Under the pieces are notes generated by a model. The model saw only the letters and a program-made list of their open reading frames with translations. It did no database searches and was not told the DNA's origin. Below are positions 10,389-17,678 of a DNA stretch of 64,000 bases, piece after piece (the stretch's first letter is position 1; each line of letters begins with the position of its first letter). The position numbers were made by a program, and so were the translations under genes. This DNA comes from Knoellia koreensis (GTDB taxonomy: Bacteria > Actinomycetota > Actinomycetes > Actinomycetales > Dermatophilaceae), in NCBI RefSeq assembly GCF_013041615.1, contig NZ_JABEPQ010000002.1, positions 992,001 through 1,056,000 of the forward strand. Direction: 5' to 3'.

Positions 10389-10525
10389 CACTTCGGGCCA
10401 CTCACGCTCGGTGTGCGGTCGTTCTTCAGGCCTCAGTGGCCCGAAGTCGAGGGGTGCGTGGCACTTCGGGCCGCTCACGCTCGGTGTGACGCGGGTCATC
10501 AGCCCTCAGTGGCCCGAAGTCGAGG
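10389..10525. repeat. Two tandem REP-like units with inverted arms
   Basis: Unit A (10389-10452) and unit B (10462-10525) are near copies. Each opens with CTTCGGGCCACT or CTTCGGGCCGCT, continues TCACGCTCGGTGTG, and closes with CCTCAGTGGCCCGAAGTCG. The outer 12 bases of unit A are perfect inverted repeats (10391-10402 and 10435-10446). A related unit recurs at 11712-11839. They lie between convergent pstB and the 10506-11564 gene, whose last codons fall inside unit B. They may serve as bidirectional terminators. Confidence 0.8.
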
Positions 10526-11564
10526 CCGTGAAGCTCGTCCATTCGCGCAGGGGTTCGTCCTCGTCCACCCGCCAGAGGCATCGGATCTTGTCGGGAGCTG
10601 CGCGCCGACGGGCGGCCTGCAGTTCCGCCACCATCGCTTCACCGTAATTCCGCAGGCCGGACGTGCCCCACCGTCCGACGGCGAAGCCGATCTGCTCCAG
10701 ACCACGCTCGCGTTCCCGTTCAGCAACCATCACGGCAGCCGCAGCCTCAGCGTCCCACTCGCCCTCGGCAAACTCGCCCTGGTACTTGCCGCGACCATCG
10801 CACTCGCCGATGACGCCGGCACTTCGCCACAGCAGGTCGACTCGTGCGACGAACTCGCCTTCGAGCGTGTGCAGATGCACCTGGCTCTCGGGCGTGCTGA
10901 ACCCGCGCCTCGACGCAACCGCAACCGAGGCCGACTCGAGCCAGCTCTCCCGGCGGCCGTCGGCAAGCGCGAGCCCCTCGTCTGCCAGCCTGATGCCGGG
11001 CCACCGCTTCTGGAATGCGCGCATCTCGCGGAGCTCCTCGACTGTGGTCAGCCCCGCCCGCAGAGCGCCGTCCGCAATGGCCAAGGCGTTGCGGAGCCGG
11101 TGCTGTCGAAAGCAGTCGACCACCGTGCGGGCGGGCGTGGTGAGGGGTATGCCGTCCAGCTCGGCGATGTGCTCGTCCGGCAGGGCTCCGTGCAACACTC
11201 GGCGCCAGTCATCCGGATAGCTCGTTCGCGAGGTTTTGTGCGAGGTCTTGTTCACCGTCAGTGAGACCTTTCCCAGTGGCCCCTGAGGAGCGGGAAAGCC
11301 ATGGAGGACTGCGGCGCTGGCGTGGCTGACGACGGACCCGGCCACGAGCTGTTGAGCCGGGCGCGTCAGGGCTCGGTGCGCATCCTTCGCGGTGAGCTCC
11401 AGCCATGGCTCGCGGGCGGCATACAGGGAAGGGGCCACCCTGATGACATGTCGCCTCCGGATCGCGCCCGCGAGGGCGGTCTTGCCGAGTCCGGCTGCCA
11501 GCGCCTCCGACGGCAGGAATGGTTGCGGCAACTCCACCCAAGCGCTGATGTGTGCGGCTCTCAT
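10506..11564 (-). CDS. AbiEi-like winged-helix protein with C-terminal DUF559 / PD-(D/E)XK-like domain
   Basis: Actinobacterial protein (352 residues) that joins an N-terminal DNA-binding region to a putative nuclease fold. Residues about 10-55 look like the AbiEi antitoxin winged helix (ALAAGLGKTALAGAIRRRHV, then IRVAPSLYAA). The middle has SHASAAVLHGFPAP and LTTPARTVVDCFRQH. Residues about 215-300 contain an E...D...ExD...K pattern (RRESWLESASV, ARVDLLW, GVIGECDGRGKY), as in DUF559/Vsr-like nucleases. No toxin partner gene is adjacent. It is flanked on both sides by REP-like repeats and lies between two phosphate transport operons. The function is unknown; the family resemblance is from motifs only. 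Confidence 0.72.
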   Translation of the reverse strand: MRAAHISAWVELPQPFLPSEALAAGLGKTALAGAIRRRHVIRVAPSLYAAREPWLELTAKDAHRALTRPAQQLVAGSVVSHASAAVLHGFPAPQGPLGKVSLTVNKTSHKTSRTSYPDDWRRVLHGALPDEHIAELDGIPLTTPARTVVDCFRQHRLRNALAIADGALRAGLTTVEELREMRAFQKRWPGIRLADEGLALADGRRESWLESASVAVASRRGFSTPESQVHLHTLEGEFVARVDLLWRSAGVIGECDGRGKYQGEFAEGEWDAEAAAAVMVAERERERGLEQIGFAVGRWGTSGLRNYGEAMVAELQAARRRAAPDKIRCLWRVDEDEPLREWTSFTASTSGH

Positions 11565-11666
11565 GGTGTGACCGTGACCCGCCCGACTGTTGGCCGTCCA
11601 GGTGCCCCGTGCGCAGCTGTGGACAAGGCACCGATGCGCGGGCCCCTGTGGACAGCACTCGTGGCC

Positions 11667-11851
11667 TCACGCCTGACCAGCCAGGGCATACGAAGTGGCA
11701 CAGGCCCCCGACTTCGGGCCACTCACGCTTGACCAGCCAGGAAATACCAAGCTCGGGTGGCCGCAAGTGCCACACGCTCCCGACTTGTGGCCACACAGGG
11801 CTGAAGAGCCGCGGCGCATCAGGCCCCAGTGGCCCGAAGTCGGGGTGCGGG
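11667..11851. repeat. REP-like repeat cluster upstream of the AbiEi-like gene
   Basis: The 325 bases between the AbiEi-like gene and the Pit transporter hold no gene but several repeats. A 29-base direct repeat occurs at 11667-11695 and 11723-11751 with about four mismatches (shared core TGACCAGCCAGG). The arms CTTCGGGCCACT (11712-11723) and AGTGGCCCGAAG (11828-11839) are the same as in the 10389-10525 repeats. Between them are degraded versions (GGTGGCCGCAAGT, CGACTTGTGGCC). The repeats therefore bracket the gene. Confidence 0.72.
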
Positions 11852-11889
11852 CCGGAACGACGGGTGAAGAGCAGGCGTGGAGGCGCGGG

Positions 11890-12891
11890 TCAGACGAAGA
11901 GGTTGATGAGGAAGTAGGAGATGACCGCGACCAGGCCGGCGCCGGGGAAGGTGAAGATCCAGGCGCCGATGATGTTGCCGGCCACGCCCCACCGCACCGC
12001 CGACAGCCGCTTGGTGGCGCCCACGCCCATGATCGCCGACGTGATGGTGTGCGTCGTCGAGATCGGGGCCCCGAACGCCATACCCGCCACGTAGAGGATG
12101 GCCGCCGCCGTGCTCTCCGCGGCGAACCCCTGCGGCGGGTCGAGGTGGATGATGCGGCGGCCGAGGGTGCGCATGATGCGCCACCCACCGGCATACGTGC
12201 CGAGCGAGATGACGATCGCGGCCATGAGGAGCACCCACAGCGGCACGTGGTCCCCGGAGTGGTAGCCGCCCACCGACAGCGCGAGCACCACGACACCCGC
12301 GGTCTTCGCGGCGTCCTGGAACCCGTGCCCGAACGCCATGGCCGCCGCCGACGCGGTCTGTGCGTAGCGGAAGCCGCGCTGCACCCGCCCCGGCTGGGCC
12401 CGGCGGAACGCCCACAGGATCGTCGTCATGACAAGGTAGCCCAGCACGAACCCGACCACCGGCGACGCCAGCATCGGGATGATGACCTTCTCGAAGATGC
12501 CCTGCCACTTGACCGTGGCCCCGGCAGCGAGCGCCGCACCACCGAGCCCGCCGATCAGGGCGTGCGAGGAGGACGACGGCAGGCCGTACCACCAGGTCAG
12601 CAGGTTCCAGCCGATGGCCCCGATGAGGGCGGCCGCGCAGATCACCAGCCCCTGGGTGCCCTGCGGTGCGTCGATGATGCCCTTACCGACCGTCGCCGCG
12701 ACCGCGCCGAACTTGTAGACGATCAGGCCACCGGCGAGGTTCGCCACGGCGGCCATGGCCAGCGCGACCCGCGGTGTCAGCGCACGCGTCGACACCGAGG
12801 TCGCGATCGCATTGGCGGCGTCGTGAAAACCGTTGGTGTAGTTGAACCCCATCGCCAGCGCGATGACGATGCCAACCGGAAGCCATTCCAT
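11890..12891 (-). CDS. pit: Low-affinity inorganic phosphate transporter, Pit family
   Basis: Proton-coupled phosphate (metal-phosphate) transporter in the membrane. The 333 residues have about ten hydrophobic segments. The two family signatures are present in the expected mirrored halves: GFNYTNGFHDAANAIATSVS near 15-35, and GFQDAAKT and GAPISTTHTITSAIMGVG in the second half. It lies 8 bases downstream of the DUF47 gene and forms an operon with it. Together with pst this gives the cell both high- and low-affinity phosphate uptake. Confidence 0.95.
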   Translation of the reverse strand: MEWLPVGIVIALAMGFNYTNGFHDAANAIATSVSTRALTPRVALAMAAVANLAGGLIVYKFGAVAATVGKGIIDAPQGTQGLVICAAALIGAIGWNLLTWWYGLPSSSSHALIGGLGGAALAAGATVKWQGIFEKVIIPMLASPVVGFVLGYLVMTTILWAFRRAQPGRVQRGFRYAQTASAAAMAFGHGFQDAAKTAGVVVLALSVGGYHSGDHVPLWVLLMAAIVISLGTYAGGWRIMRTLGRRIIHLDPPQGFAAESTAAAILYVAGMAFGAPISTTHTITSAIMGVGATKRLSAVRWGVAGNIIGAWIFTFPGAGLVAVISYFLINLFV

Positions 12892-12899
12892 GGGAGGGC

Positions 12900-13526
12900 T
12901 CAGGACTCCTTGACCGCGATGCTCTCGACCTTGTGCGCGACCTTCTCGAACGCGTCGGCCGCGGCCTCGAGCTCCTCGACGACCTCCTTGAGCTTCATGA
13001 TCGTGATGGCGTCCGACCCGAAGTCACCGTTGAACAGCCCGGCCAGCAGGCGGCGGTAGGTCTGGTCGGCCTGGTTCTCGAGTCGGTTGATCTCGATCCA
13101 GTACTCCGACAGGTCCTTCATCGACCGCAGCCGCGGCATCGCCTCGGCGGTCAGCTCGGACATCCGCGACAGCACCTCGACCTGGTCGGCGACGCCGGCC
13201 GGGAGGTCGCCCACGCGGTAGAGGACGATCAGGTCGACCGCGGCATCCATCATGTCCATGCAGTCGTCGAGCGCGGACGCCAGGCCGTGGATGTCCTCGC
13301 GGTCGAACGGCGTGATGAACGAGCTGTTGACCTTGCGGATGATCTCGTGCGTCGACTCGTCTGCGTCGTGCTCGATCTCGCGCATCCGGGCCGCGATCGA
13401 GTCGCGCTCCCCGATGTCGGCGCCGAGCATCTTGGTCAGTTCACGCGAGCCCTCGACGAGGTGTGACGCAGACGTGGCGAACAGGTCGTAGAAGCTGTTC
13501 TCCTGGGGGGTGAGGCGAAAGCCCAC
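12900..13526 (-). CDS. DUF47 (PhoU-like) accessory protein of the Pit transporter
   Basis: Cytosolic helical protein of the DUF47/PhoU-like family, usually encoded next to Pit transporters and thought to regulate them. The 208 residues include the family motifs IEHDADESTHEIIRKVN, TPFDREDIHGLASALDDCMD and INRLENQADQTYRRLLAGLF, where Asp/Glu-rich helices bind metal in PhoU-type folds. Length is typical. It is first in the pair with pit. No canonical phoU is present by the pst operon, so this is the only PhoU-like protein in the window. Confidence 0.93.
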   Translation of the reverse strand: MGFRLTPQENSFYDLFATSASHLVEGSRELTKMLGADIGERDSIAARMREIEHDADESTHEIIRKVNSSFITPFDREDIHGLASALDDCMDMMDAAVDLIVLYRVGDLPAGVADQVEVLSRMSELTAEAMPRLRSMKDLSEYWIEINRLENQADQTYRRLLAGLFNGDFGSDAITIMKLKEVVEELEAAADAFEKVAHKVESIAVKES

Positions 13527-13761
13527 GGTTCTCTCCGGTCATGCGGGGGATGGCCGGGGACGATGCTACGGCCAATTGGCGCCGCGGATGCAACTCGGGG
13601 CCACCTTGCGTGCACGCGCCGGTCACCTGGGCGCCCGCCGCCGTCCACCCGGGCCCGCGGCATACCGGTGTCGCCCGCAGGGCGTCGACCAGCAGGTATG
13701 CCGTCCGGCCGGCTCACGCACGCACGTCGCCGACGCGCCTGCTCGCGAAGTCTCAGACGCG

Positions 13762-13947
13762 CTATGCCTTGGCGGCCGCGCCCTCACGCTCGTCGTCGTG
13801 GGAGACCCCGAGGACCTCGTCGATCTCCTCGTCGGTGAGCGGCCGCTCACTCGCCGACGCGGCCACCACGAGCTCACCGACGAGCTCGATCTCCCCCTGG
13901 AGAGCGTTGTCGGTGAGGTCGCCGGAGGCGGCCGGATCGGACGTCAT
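13762..13947 (-). CDS. Small acidic protein of unknown function
   Basis: A 61-residue acidic ORF with TDNALQGEIELVGELVVAAS and PLTDEEIDEVLGV, ending in a charged Ala-rich tail. It resembles short actinobacterial proteins with a conserved LTxEEID segment, but I do not recognise a named family. It stands alone between the DUF47 gene and a short gene on the other strand. Composition fits coding sequence; the call rests on the ORF and the motif. Confidence 0.5.
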   Translation of the reverse strand: MTSDPAASGDLTDNALQGEIELVGELVVAASASERPLTDEEIDEVLGVSHDDEREGAAAKA

Positions 13948-14069
13948 GGAACGACGCTAACGGAGTTCTGGCCATCCATGGCAACGACCTTTGCCATTCC
14001 TTGACCCCCACGCGCAAGAACCACCCGTCCGGACTATGTGTGGGCCTTGCCTTCTACTGCGCGGGTGCT

Positions 14070-14267
14070 ATGGCAGATGATGGAGGTATGCCGCGTGAGC
14101 AGCCGGGTGCTCCGGCGCCGGTGCCCCCACGGGTCGAGGTCGTCGAGTTGGGCTCCTTCGCGCACGGCACCTGCCTGGTGTGTGGGTGGAAGGGGCCCGG
14201 GCGGCGGGCGCGGCGGCTGGCGCGGGTGGACGCCCAGACCCACGACGCCACCTGCGGTTCGAGGTAA
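14070..14267 (+). CDS. Small zinc-ribbon-like protein
   Basis: A 65-residue protein with CLVCGWKG, then a basic stretch and HDATC. The Cys/His spacing would allow one zinc site. Start choice is uncertain: ATG 14070 is used here; ATG 14088 has GGAGG immediately upstream but too close. The stop codon lies inside the left arm of the strong inverted repeat at 14255-14305, so transcription probably ends right after translation. Similar short CxxCGW proteins are common in Micrococcales; no function is known to me. Confidence 0.5.
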   Translation: MADDGGMPREQPGAPAPVPPRVEVVELGSFAHGTCLVCGWKGPGRRARRLARVDAQTHDATCGSR

Positions 14268-14305
14268 AAACGCCCGGGAATCAGGGGCGTTTTTACCTCG
14301 AACCG
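14255..14305. terminator. Perfect 21-bp-arm inverted repeat (likely bidirectional terminator)
   Basis: Arms 14255-14275 and 14285-14305 are exact reverse complements around a 9-base loop; the core is GGTTCGAGGTAAAAACGCCC. The A5/T5 blocks lie inside the stem, not after it. The left arm contains the TAA stop of the preceding small gene. It is a strong hairpin in either direction. Confidence 0.72.
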
Positions 14306-14547
14306 GGAGTTCTGTGCGCCGGGCCGGGAGCGCCTCACGGCGCGTGGCCGCTCGTAGCGGCTTCAGTTGGGACCCGGGGCTACCGCGGCCCGACGCACGA
14401 AAAACTGTAACCCGCGAAGGGGCCACCGTGTTCCCGAGTCCACAGGCCGCGCGTGGCGCAAGACCCGAACGGCCGACCGGGCGCGGGGCATGAGGTGCCG
14501 GTCACGGAGGTGACGGCCGCGCCGTCAGTGACCACGCGGCATACCGC

Positions 14548-15204
14548 TCAGAGCAGCTCGCCGGCCTGCCAGAGGCGCGCACTGGCCTCGAGGTCCTCGG
14601 CCGTGGTGAGCATCGACGCGGCGCGGCGGGTCTGCGCGCCGGCGGCCTCACGGTCGGACGCGTCGGTGGTGTGGGCGCGTTCGGCGCGGCCCGCGGCGAC
14701 GACCCGGCAAAAGGCCGCGGCGCGTTGCAGCGCAAGGGAGAAGTCGCCGTTGAAGACCCCACGCAGGACGGTGTCGGTGAGGCCCTTGAGCTCCTCGGGT
14801 CCGGGCGGTTCGGCGACCCCGGCGACGGCGTGGTTGACGTCGGTGAAGCGGATGCCCTCCGCGTAGTCGGCGCTCGCCTCCTCGGGGTTGCGTTGCACCC
14901 ACTCGCGCAGGGCGTACAGCCGCCACAGCGCCCCCGGGAGGCTGCGGGCGGGGCGGTCGGCCCACAGCTCGGCGACGGTCGACAGGCCGAGCTCGTCGAC
15001 CAGGGCGATCAGGCGGGCGGTCAGCTCGGGGTCCTGCGCCGCGCGCCCGCGACCGACGAGGACGGCCGCGGTCTCGTGCGCGATCTCGGTGACCTGCGCG
15101 GGGTCGGGGACGGTGCCGCCCCGGGCCTCCATCGCCGCGGGGCTGAAGAAGGCGGGGCGGCGCGGGTTGTCGCGACCACTGGGTTCGTTGCGCATCGGTC
15201 CCAT
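14548..15204 (-). CDS. Conserved hypothetical protein
   Basis: A 218-residue protein that I do not recognise. It is rich in Ala and Glu and probably all-helical, with VTEIAHETAAVLVGRG, LVDELGLSTVAELWADRP, LPGALWRLYALREWVQRNP and GVFNGDFSLALQRAAAFCRV. I chose ATG 15204, preceded by GGGGGAGGGG; longer in-frame starts run into the hairpin at 15250-15290. It lies downstream of the zinc-ribbon gene on the same strand, separated by that hairpin. Regular codon use suggests a real chromosomal gene. Confidence 0.72.
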   Translation of the reverse strand: MGPMRNEPSGRDNPRRPAFFSPAAMEARGGTVPDPAQVTEIAHETAAVLVGRGRAAQDPELTARLIALVDELGLSTVAELWADRPARSLPGALWRLYALREWVQRNPEEASADYAEGIRFTDVNHAVAGVAEPPGPEELKGLTDTVLRGVFNGDFSLALQRAAAFCRVVAAGRAERAHTTDASDREAAGAQTRRAASMLTTAEDLEASARLWQAGELL

Positions 15205-15249
15205 TGTGACCCCTCCCCCGCGCCCCAGCTTTTCCGCGTCATGCGCGAA

Positions 15250-15290
15250 CTTGAGGTTCGCTCGGGTTACTGGACCGAGTGAACCCCAAG
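15250..15290 (-). terminator. Hairpin after the zinc-ribbon gene
   Basis: CTTGAGGTTCGCTCGG and CCGAGTGAACCCCAAG form a 16-bp stem with two mismatch or wobble positions around a 9-base loop. It lies 27 bases past the stop of the 15318-15662 gene on the minus strand and just upstream of the next gene. This fits a terminator or attenuator. Confidence 0.55.
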
Positions 15291-15317
15291 GTTCGCGTGC
15301 GAAGTCGCGCCGTTCGG

Positions 15318-15662
15318 TCAGCCGAAGAGGTCGCCCAGGAAGGACGACTTGCGGCGCCCGCCATGCCCGCCGTAGCCATAGGGCGCCTTGGACGTGGCAC
15401 GGTGCTGCACCGGGTAACCCTGCGCCGGCGGCTGCTGCCACTGGCCCTGGCCCTGCTGCTGGTAGCCCTGCTGGTATTGCTGCTGTTGCTGCGGCGGCTG
15501 GTGCTGCTGGGCGCTCCAGGCGTTCTCCGCCGCGACGAGCGCCTCGAGCTCACCGCGGTCGAGGAACAGCCCGCCACAGCCGGTGCACTGGTCGACATGG
15601 ACCTGGTTGCGCTCGTAGTTGCGCATCTCGGATCCGCACTTGGGACAGGTGAGGGTGCTCAT
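15318..15662 (-). CDS. TFIIB-type zinc-ribbon protein with Gln-rich tail
   Basis: A 114-residue protein. Residues 1-45 are a zinc ribbon of the zf-TFIIB type: LTCPKCGSEM, then VDQCTGCGGLFLDRGELEAL, giving two CxxC pairs. Residues about 55-85 are almost only Gln, Pro, Tyr and Gly, and so disordered. The tail is basic and Gly-rich (GGHGGRRKSSFLGDLFG). This architecture is common among actinobacterial zf-TFIIB proteins of unknown role. The gene ends in a hairpin and is the last chromosomal protein gene before the tRNA. Confidence 0.85.
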   Translation of the reverse strand: MSTLTCPKCGSEMRNYERNQVHVDQCTGCGGLFLDRGELEALVAAENAWSAQQHQPPQQQQQYQQGYQQQGQGQWQQPPAQGYPVQHRATSKAPYGYGGHGGRRKSSFLGDLFG

Positions 15663-15761
15663 GTCGGGCCAACGGGCGGGGTGGTGGCCGGGTTCCGCTG
15701 GCCGCGTCCCGTTACGCTGTGGCGCGGTTCGACCACGCCGGTATGCCGCGTGGCCGACTGA

Positions 15762-15837
15762 GGGCCTCTAGCTCAATTGGCAGAGCTGCGGACTTTTAAT
15801 CCGTAGGTTGTCGGTTCGAATCCGACGGGGCCCACCA
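15762..15837 (+). tRNA. tRNA-Lys (anticodon UUU), CCA encoded
   Basis: Cloverleaf read by eye: acceptor GGGCCTC pairs with GGGGCCC; D-arm AGCTCAATTGGCAGAGC; anticodon stem GCGGA/TCCGT around loop CTTTTAA, giving anticodon TTT; T-arm with GGTTCGAATCC; then discriminator A and CCA. Mature bases 15762-15834 with CCA to 15837. Its 3' half borders an excisionase and integrase and is the probable integration site of the element to the right. Confidence 0.95.
15798..15837 (+). other. Probable attachment site (tRNA 3' half) of the integrated element
   Basis: Tyrosine-integrase elements usually insert in a tRNA 3' end and rebuild it. Here the anticodon-to-CCA half is followed within about 230 bases by xis and int on the same strand. 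The core boundaries cannot be set because the second copy is not in the window. A 10-base direct repeat GGTGCAGTTG (15910-15919, 15922-15931) just outside could be an arm or Xis site. Confidence 0.6.
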
Positions 15838-16066
15838 CGCATCACGGCAGGTCAGACGGGTTGTCGGTCGGGAAACGAGAGGACCGATGGACGCCCTGAG
15901 GCCATGTTTGGTGCAGTTGACGGTGCAGTTGCGCGACGCACTGAGCCGTAGGGACACAATGAGGCGCCTCCGGGAGCACGGGGGCTCATCGAGTCGCAGA
16001 AGCTGTCTCCCATGGCTCATGGTGACCACCAGCGCCAAACCGGTGGCGTTGGGTGGTGTGACCGAG

Positions 16067-16366
16067 ATGACCACCTCCGAGGTTCGGTTGATCGCCGAGC
16101 GGATCGAGGCGCGGCTGGCCTCGATTGCCGAGCACGAGGCGGCCATTCGCAGCGACCTGGAGGCGCTGGCGTCGTTGACTTCACCAGCAGCTGACGACCA
16201 CCTCTTGGACGTTGCCGCGGCCGCGCAGTGGCTGGGAGTGTCCCGGGCCACCATGTTCCGCCTGCTGCGTACAGACACCCGGCTGCTCCATGTCAAGGTC
16301 GGCAAGCGCACTCTGTTCCGTCCCGATGACCTGCGGGCCTACGCCGCTGGTCAGGTCGCCTCGTGA
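16067..16366 (+). CDS. Excisionase-like helix-turn-helix protein
   Basis: Probable directionality factor of the element. The 99-residue product has an N-terminal helix (LIAERIEARLASIAEHEAAI) and a MerR/HTH_17-type DNA-binding domain (LLDVAAAAQWLGVSRATMFRLL) ending VGKRTLFRPDDLRAYAAG, the typical recognition-plus-wing pattern of Xis-like proteins. ATG 16067 is preferred; GTG 16058 and ATG 16019 are in frame upstream. The stop overlaps the integrase start by GTGA, so the two are made together. The gap from the tRNA (15838-16066) holds short direct repeats but no other gene. Confidence 0.82.
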   Translation: MTTSEVRLIAERIEARLASIAEHEAAIRSDLEALASLTSPAADDHLLDVAAAAQWLGVSRATMFRLLRTDTRLLHVKVGKRTLFRPDDLRAYAAGQVAS

Positions 16367-17574
16367 GCCGGACCCGGTCTGCCAACGGCCGCTCCTCGAT
16401 CTACAAGGACTCCGCCGGGACCTGGCACGGGTGGGTCACCATGGGGCGCGACGACAACGGAAAGTTGGTGCGCAGGCACGTCCGAGGTCGCACCCGAGCC
16501 TCCGTGACCGAGCGAGTCGCAGACCTGGAACGCGAGCGTGCCAGCACGTCGGGGCGCGCGGCGGCGAACGGTCGACAGACCCTCGGGGACTGGCTCGAGG
16601 AGTGGCTCGTGCTCATCAAACGCAGCCGCAAGCCCAGGACGTTCAGCACCTACGACGCCCTGATCCGCACCCACTGCCAGCAACTGAAGAAGGTCAAACT
16701 GCACGATGTCACCGTTCGGCAGATTGATGACCTGCTAGACCACGTCGCCACCACGGTGAGCGCGACCACCGCCGGCAACCTTCACCGCACTCTGCGCGCC
16801 GCATTCTCCGTCGCGGTTCGTCGCGGACTCGTGGCGTCAAACCCTTGCAGGTACGCCACCGTCCCTCGGGTGTCGCACACCGAGGTTCACCCGCTGAGCG
16901 TGCGGGAGGTGCATGACCTGCTCACAGTCGCGTCCGGTGCCCGCAACGCGGCCCGGTGGTCGGTGGCTCTCGCCCTGGGGTTGCGGCAGGGCGAGTCGCT
17001 CGGACTCAGGTGGGAAGATGTCGACCTCGAGAGCGGAACTCTCGCGGTACGTCGCCAGCTGCAGCGCCACCCCTGGGAACACGGCTGCGCGGAAGACCAG
17101 CCCGGGCACACTGCCGCGAAGTGCCCGCGCCGCCACTCAGGCGGCCTACGGTTCGACGACACCAAGACTGGAGCCGGTCGACGGGTTCTCGCCATCCCTC
17201 CGCAGATGCTCCCCCAGCTCCTCGACCACCGCCGCGCCCAAGCTGCCGAACGCCTCAAGGCTGGGTCCGATTGGCAAGACCTCGATCTCGTCTTTCCTCG
17301 ACTAGACGGCTCCCCGACGGATCCCCGCCACGACCACCGCGCGTGGAAGAGCCTGCTCGCGCGCGCGGGCATCCGCGATGCCCGGCTCCACGACGCCCGC
17401 CACACAGCCGCCACCCTGCTGCTGGCCCAAGGCGTCGACGGCCGCGTCGTCATGAGCCTTATGGGCTGGAGCCAAGCCGTCCTGCTCACCCGCTACCAGC
17501 ACGTGATCGACACCATGCGGATCGACGCCGCCCTCAAGATCGGCAGCGCAATCTGGGGTGAGTCAGGAGCCTGA
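16363..17574 (+). CDS. Tyrosine recombinase / integrase of the element
   Basis: Site-specific recombinase expected to integrate the element into tRNA-Lys. The 403 residues show an N-terminal AP2-like arm-binding segment (SSIYKDSAGTWHGWVTMG), a SAM-like core-binding domain (TLGDWLEEWLVLIKRSRKP) and the catalytic domain. Catalytic residues visible: Arg in LGLRQGESLGLRWED, Lys in DTKTGAGRR, His/Arg in LHDARHTAATLL, and Tyr in LTRYQHV. The second His position is Trp (MGWSQ), a variant seen in some integrases. A Cys/His-rich insert (HGCAEDQPGHTAAKCPRRH) interrupts the catalytic domain and may bind zinc, as in several actinobacterial integrases. Confidence 0.95.
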   Translation: MSRTRSANGRSSIYKDSAGTWHGWVTMGRDDNGKLVRRHVRGRTRASVTERVADLERERASTSGRAAANGRQTLGDWLEEWLVLIKRSRKPRTFSTYDALIRTHCQQLKKVKLHDVTVRQIDDLLDHVATTVSATTAGNLHRTLRAAFSVAVRRGLVASNPCRYATVPRVSHTEVHPLSVREVHDLLTVASGARNAARWSVALALGLRQGESLGLRWEDVDLESGTLAVRRQLQRHPWEHGCAEDQPGHTAAKCPRRHSGGLRFDDTKTGAGRRVLAIPPQMLPQLLDHRRAQAAERLKAGSDWQDLDLVFPRLDGSPTDPRHDHRAWKSLLARAGIRDARLHDARHTAATLLLAQGVDGRVVMSLMGWSQAVLLTRYQHVIDTMRIDAALKIGSAIWGESGA

Positions 17575-17678
17575 GCGAAACGGCCGGCATAGGACCATCC
17601 GGGCACTCTCCGGCGGATTTCGGGCACCCGAGCTCGGTCTGTCACTGAGGCCGCCATGGATCACCAGGACTTTGGAGG

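Noticed and set aside
11209-11796. Minus-strand ORF over the repeat cluster
   Set aside because: Mostly translation of REP-like repeats, in another frame from the AbiEi-like gene.
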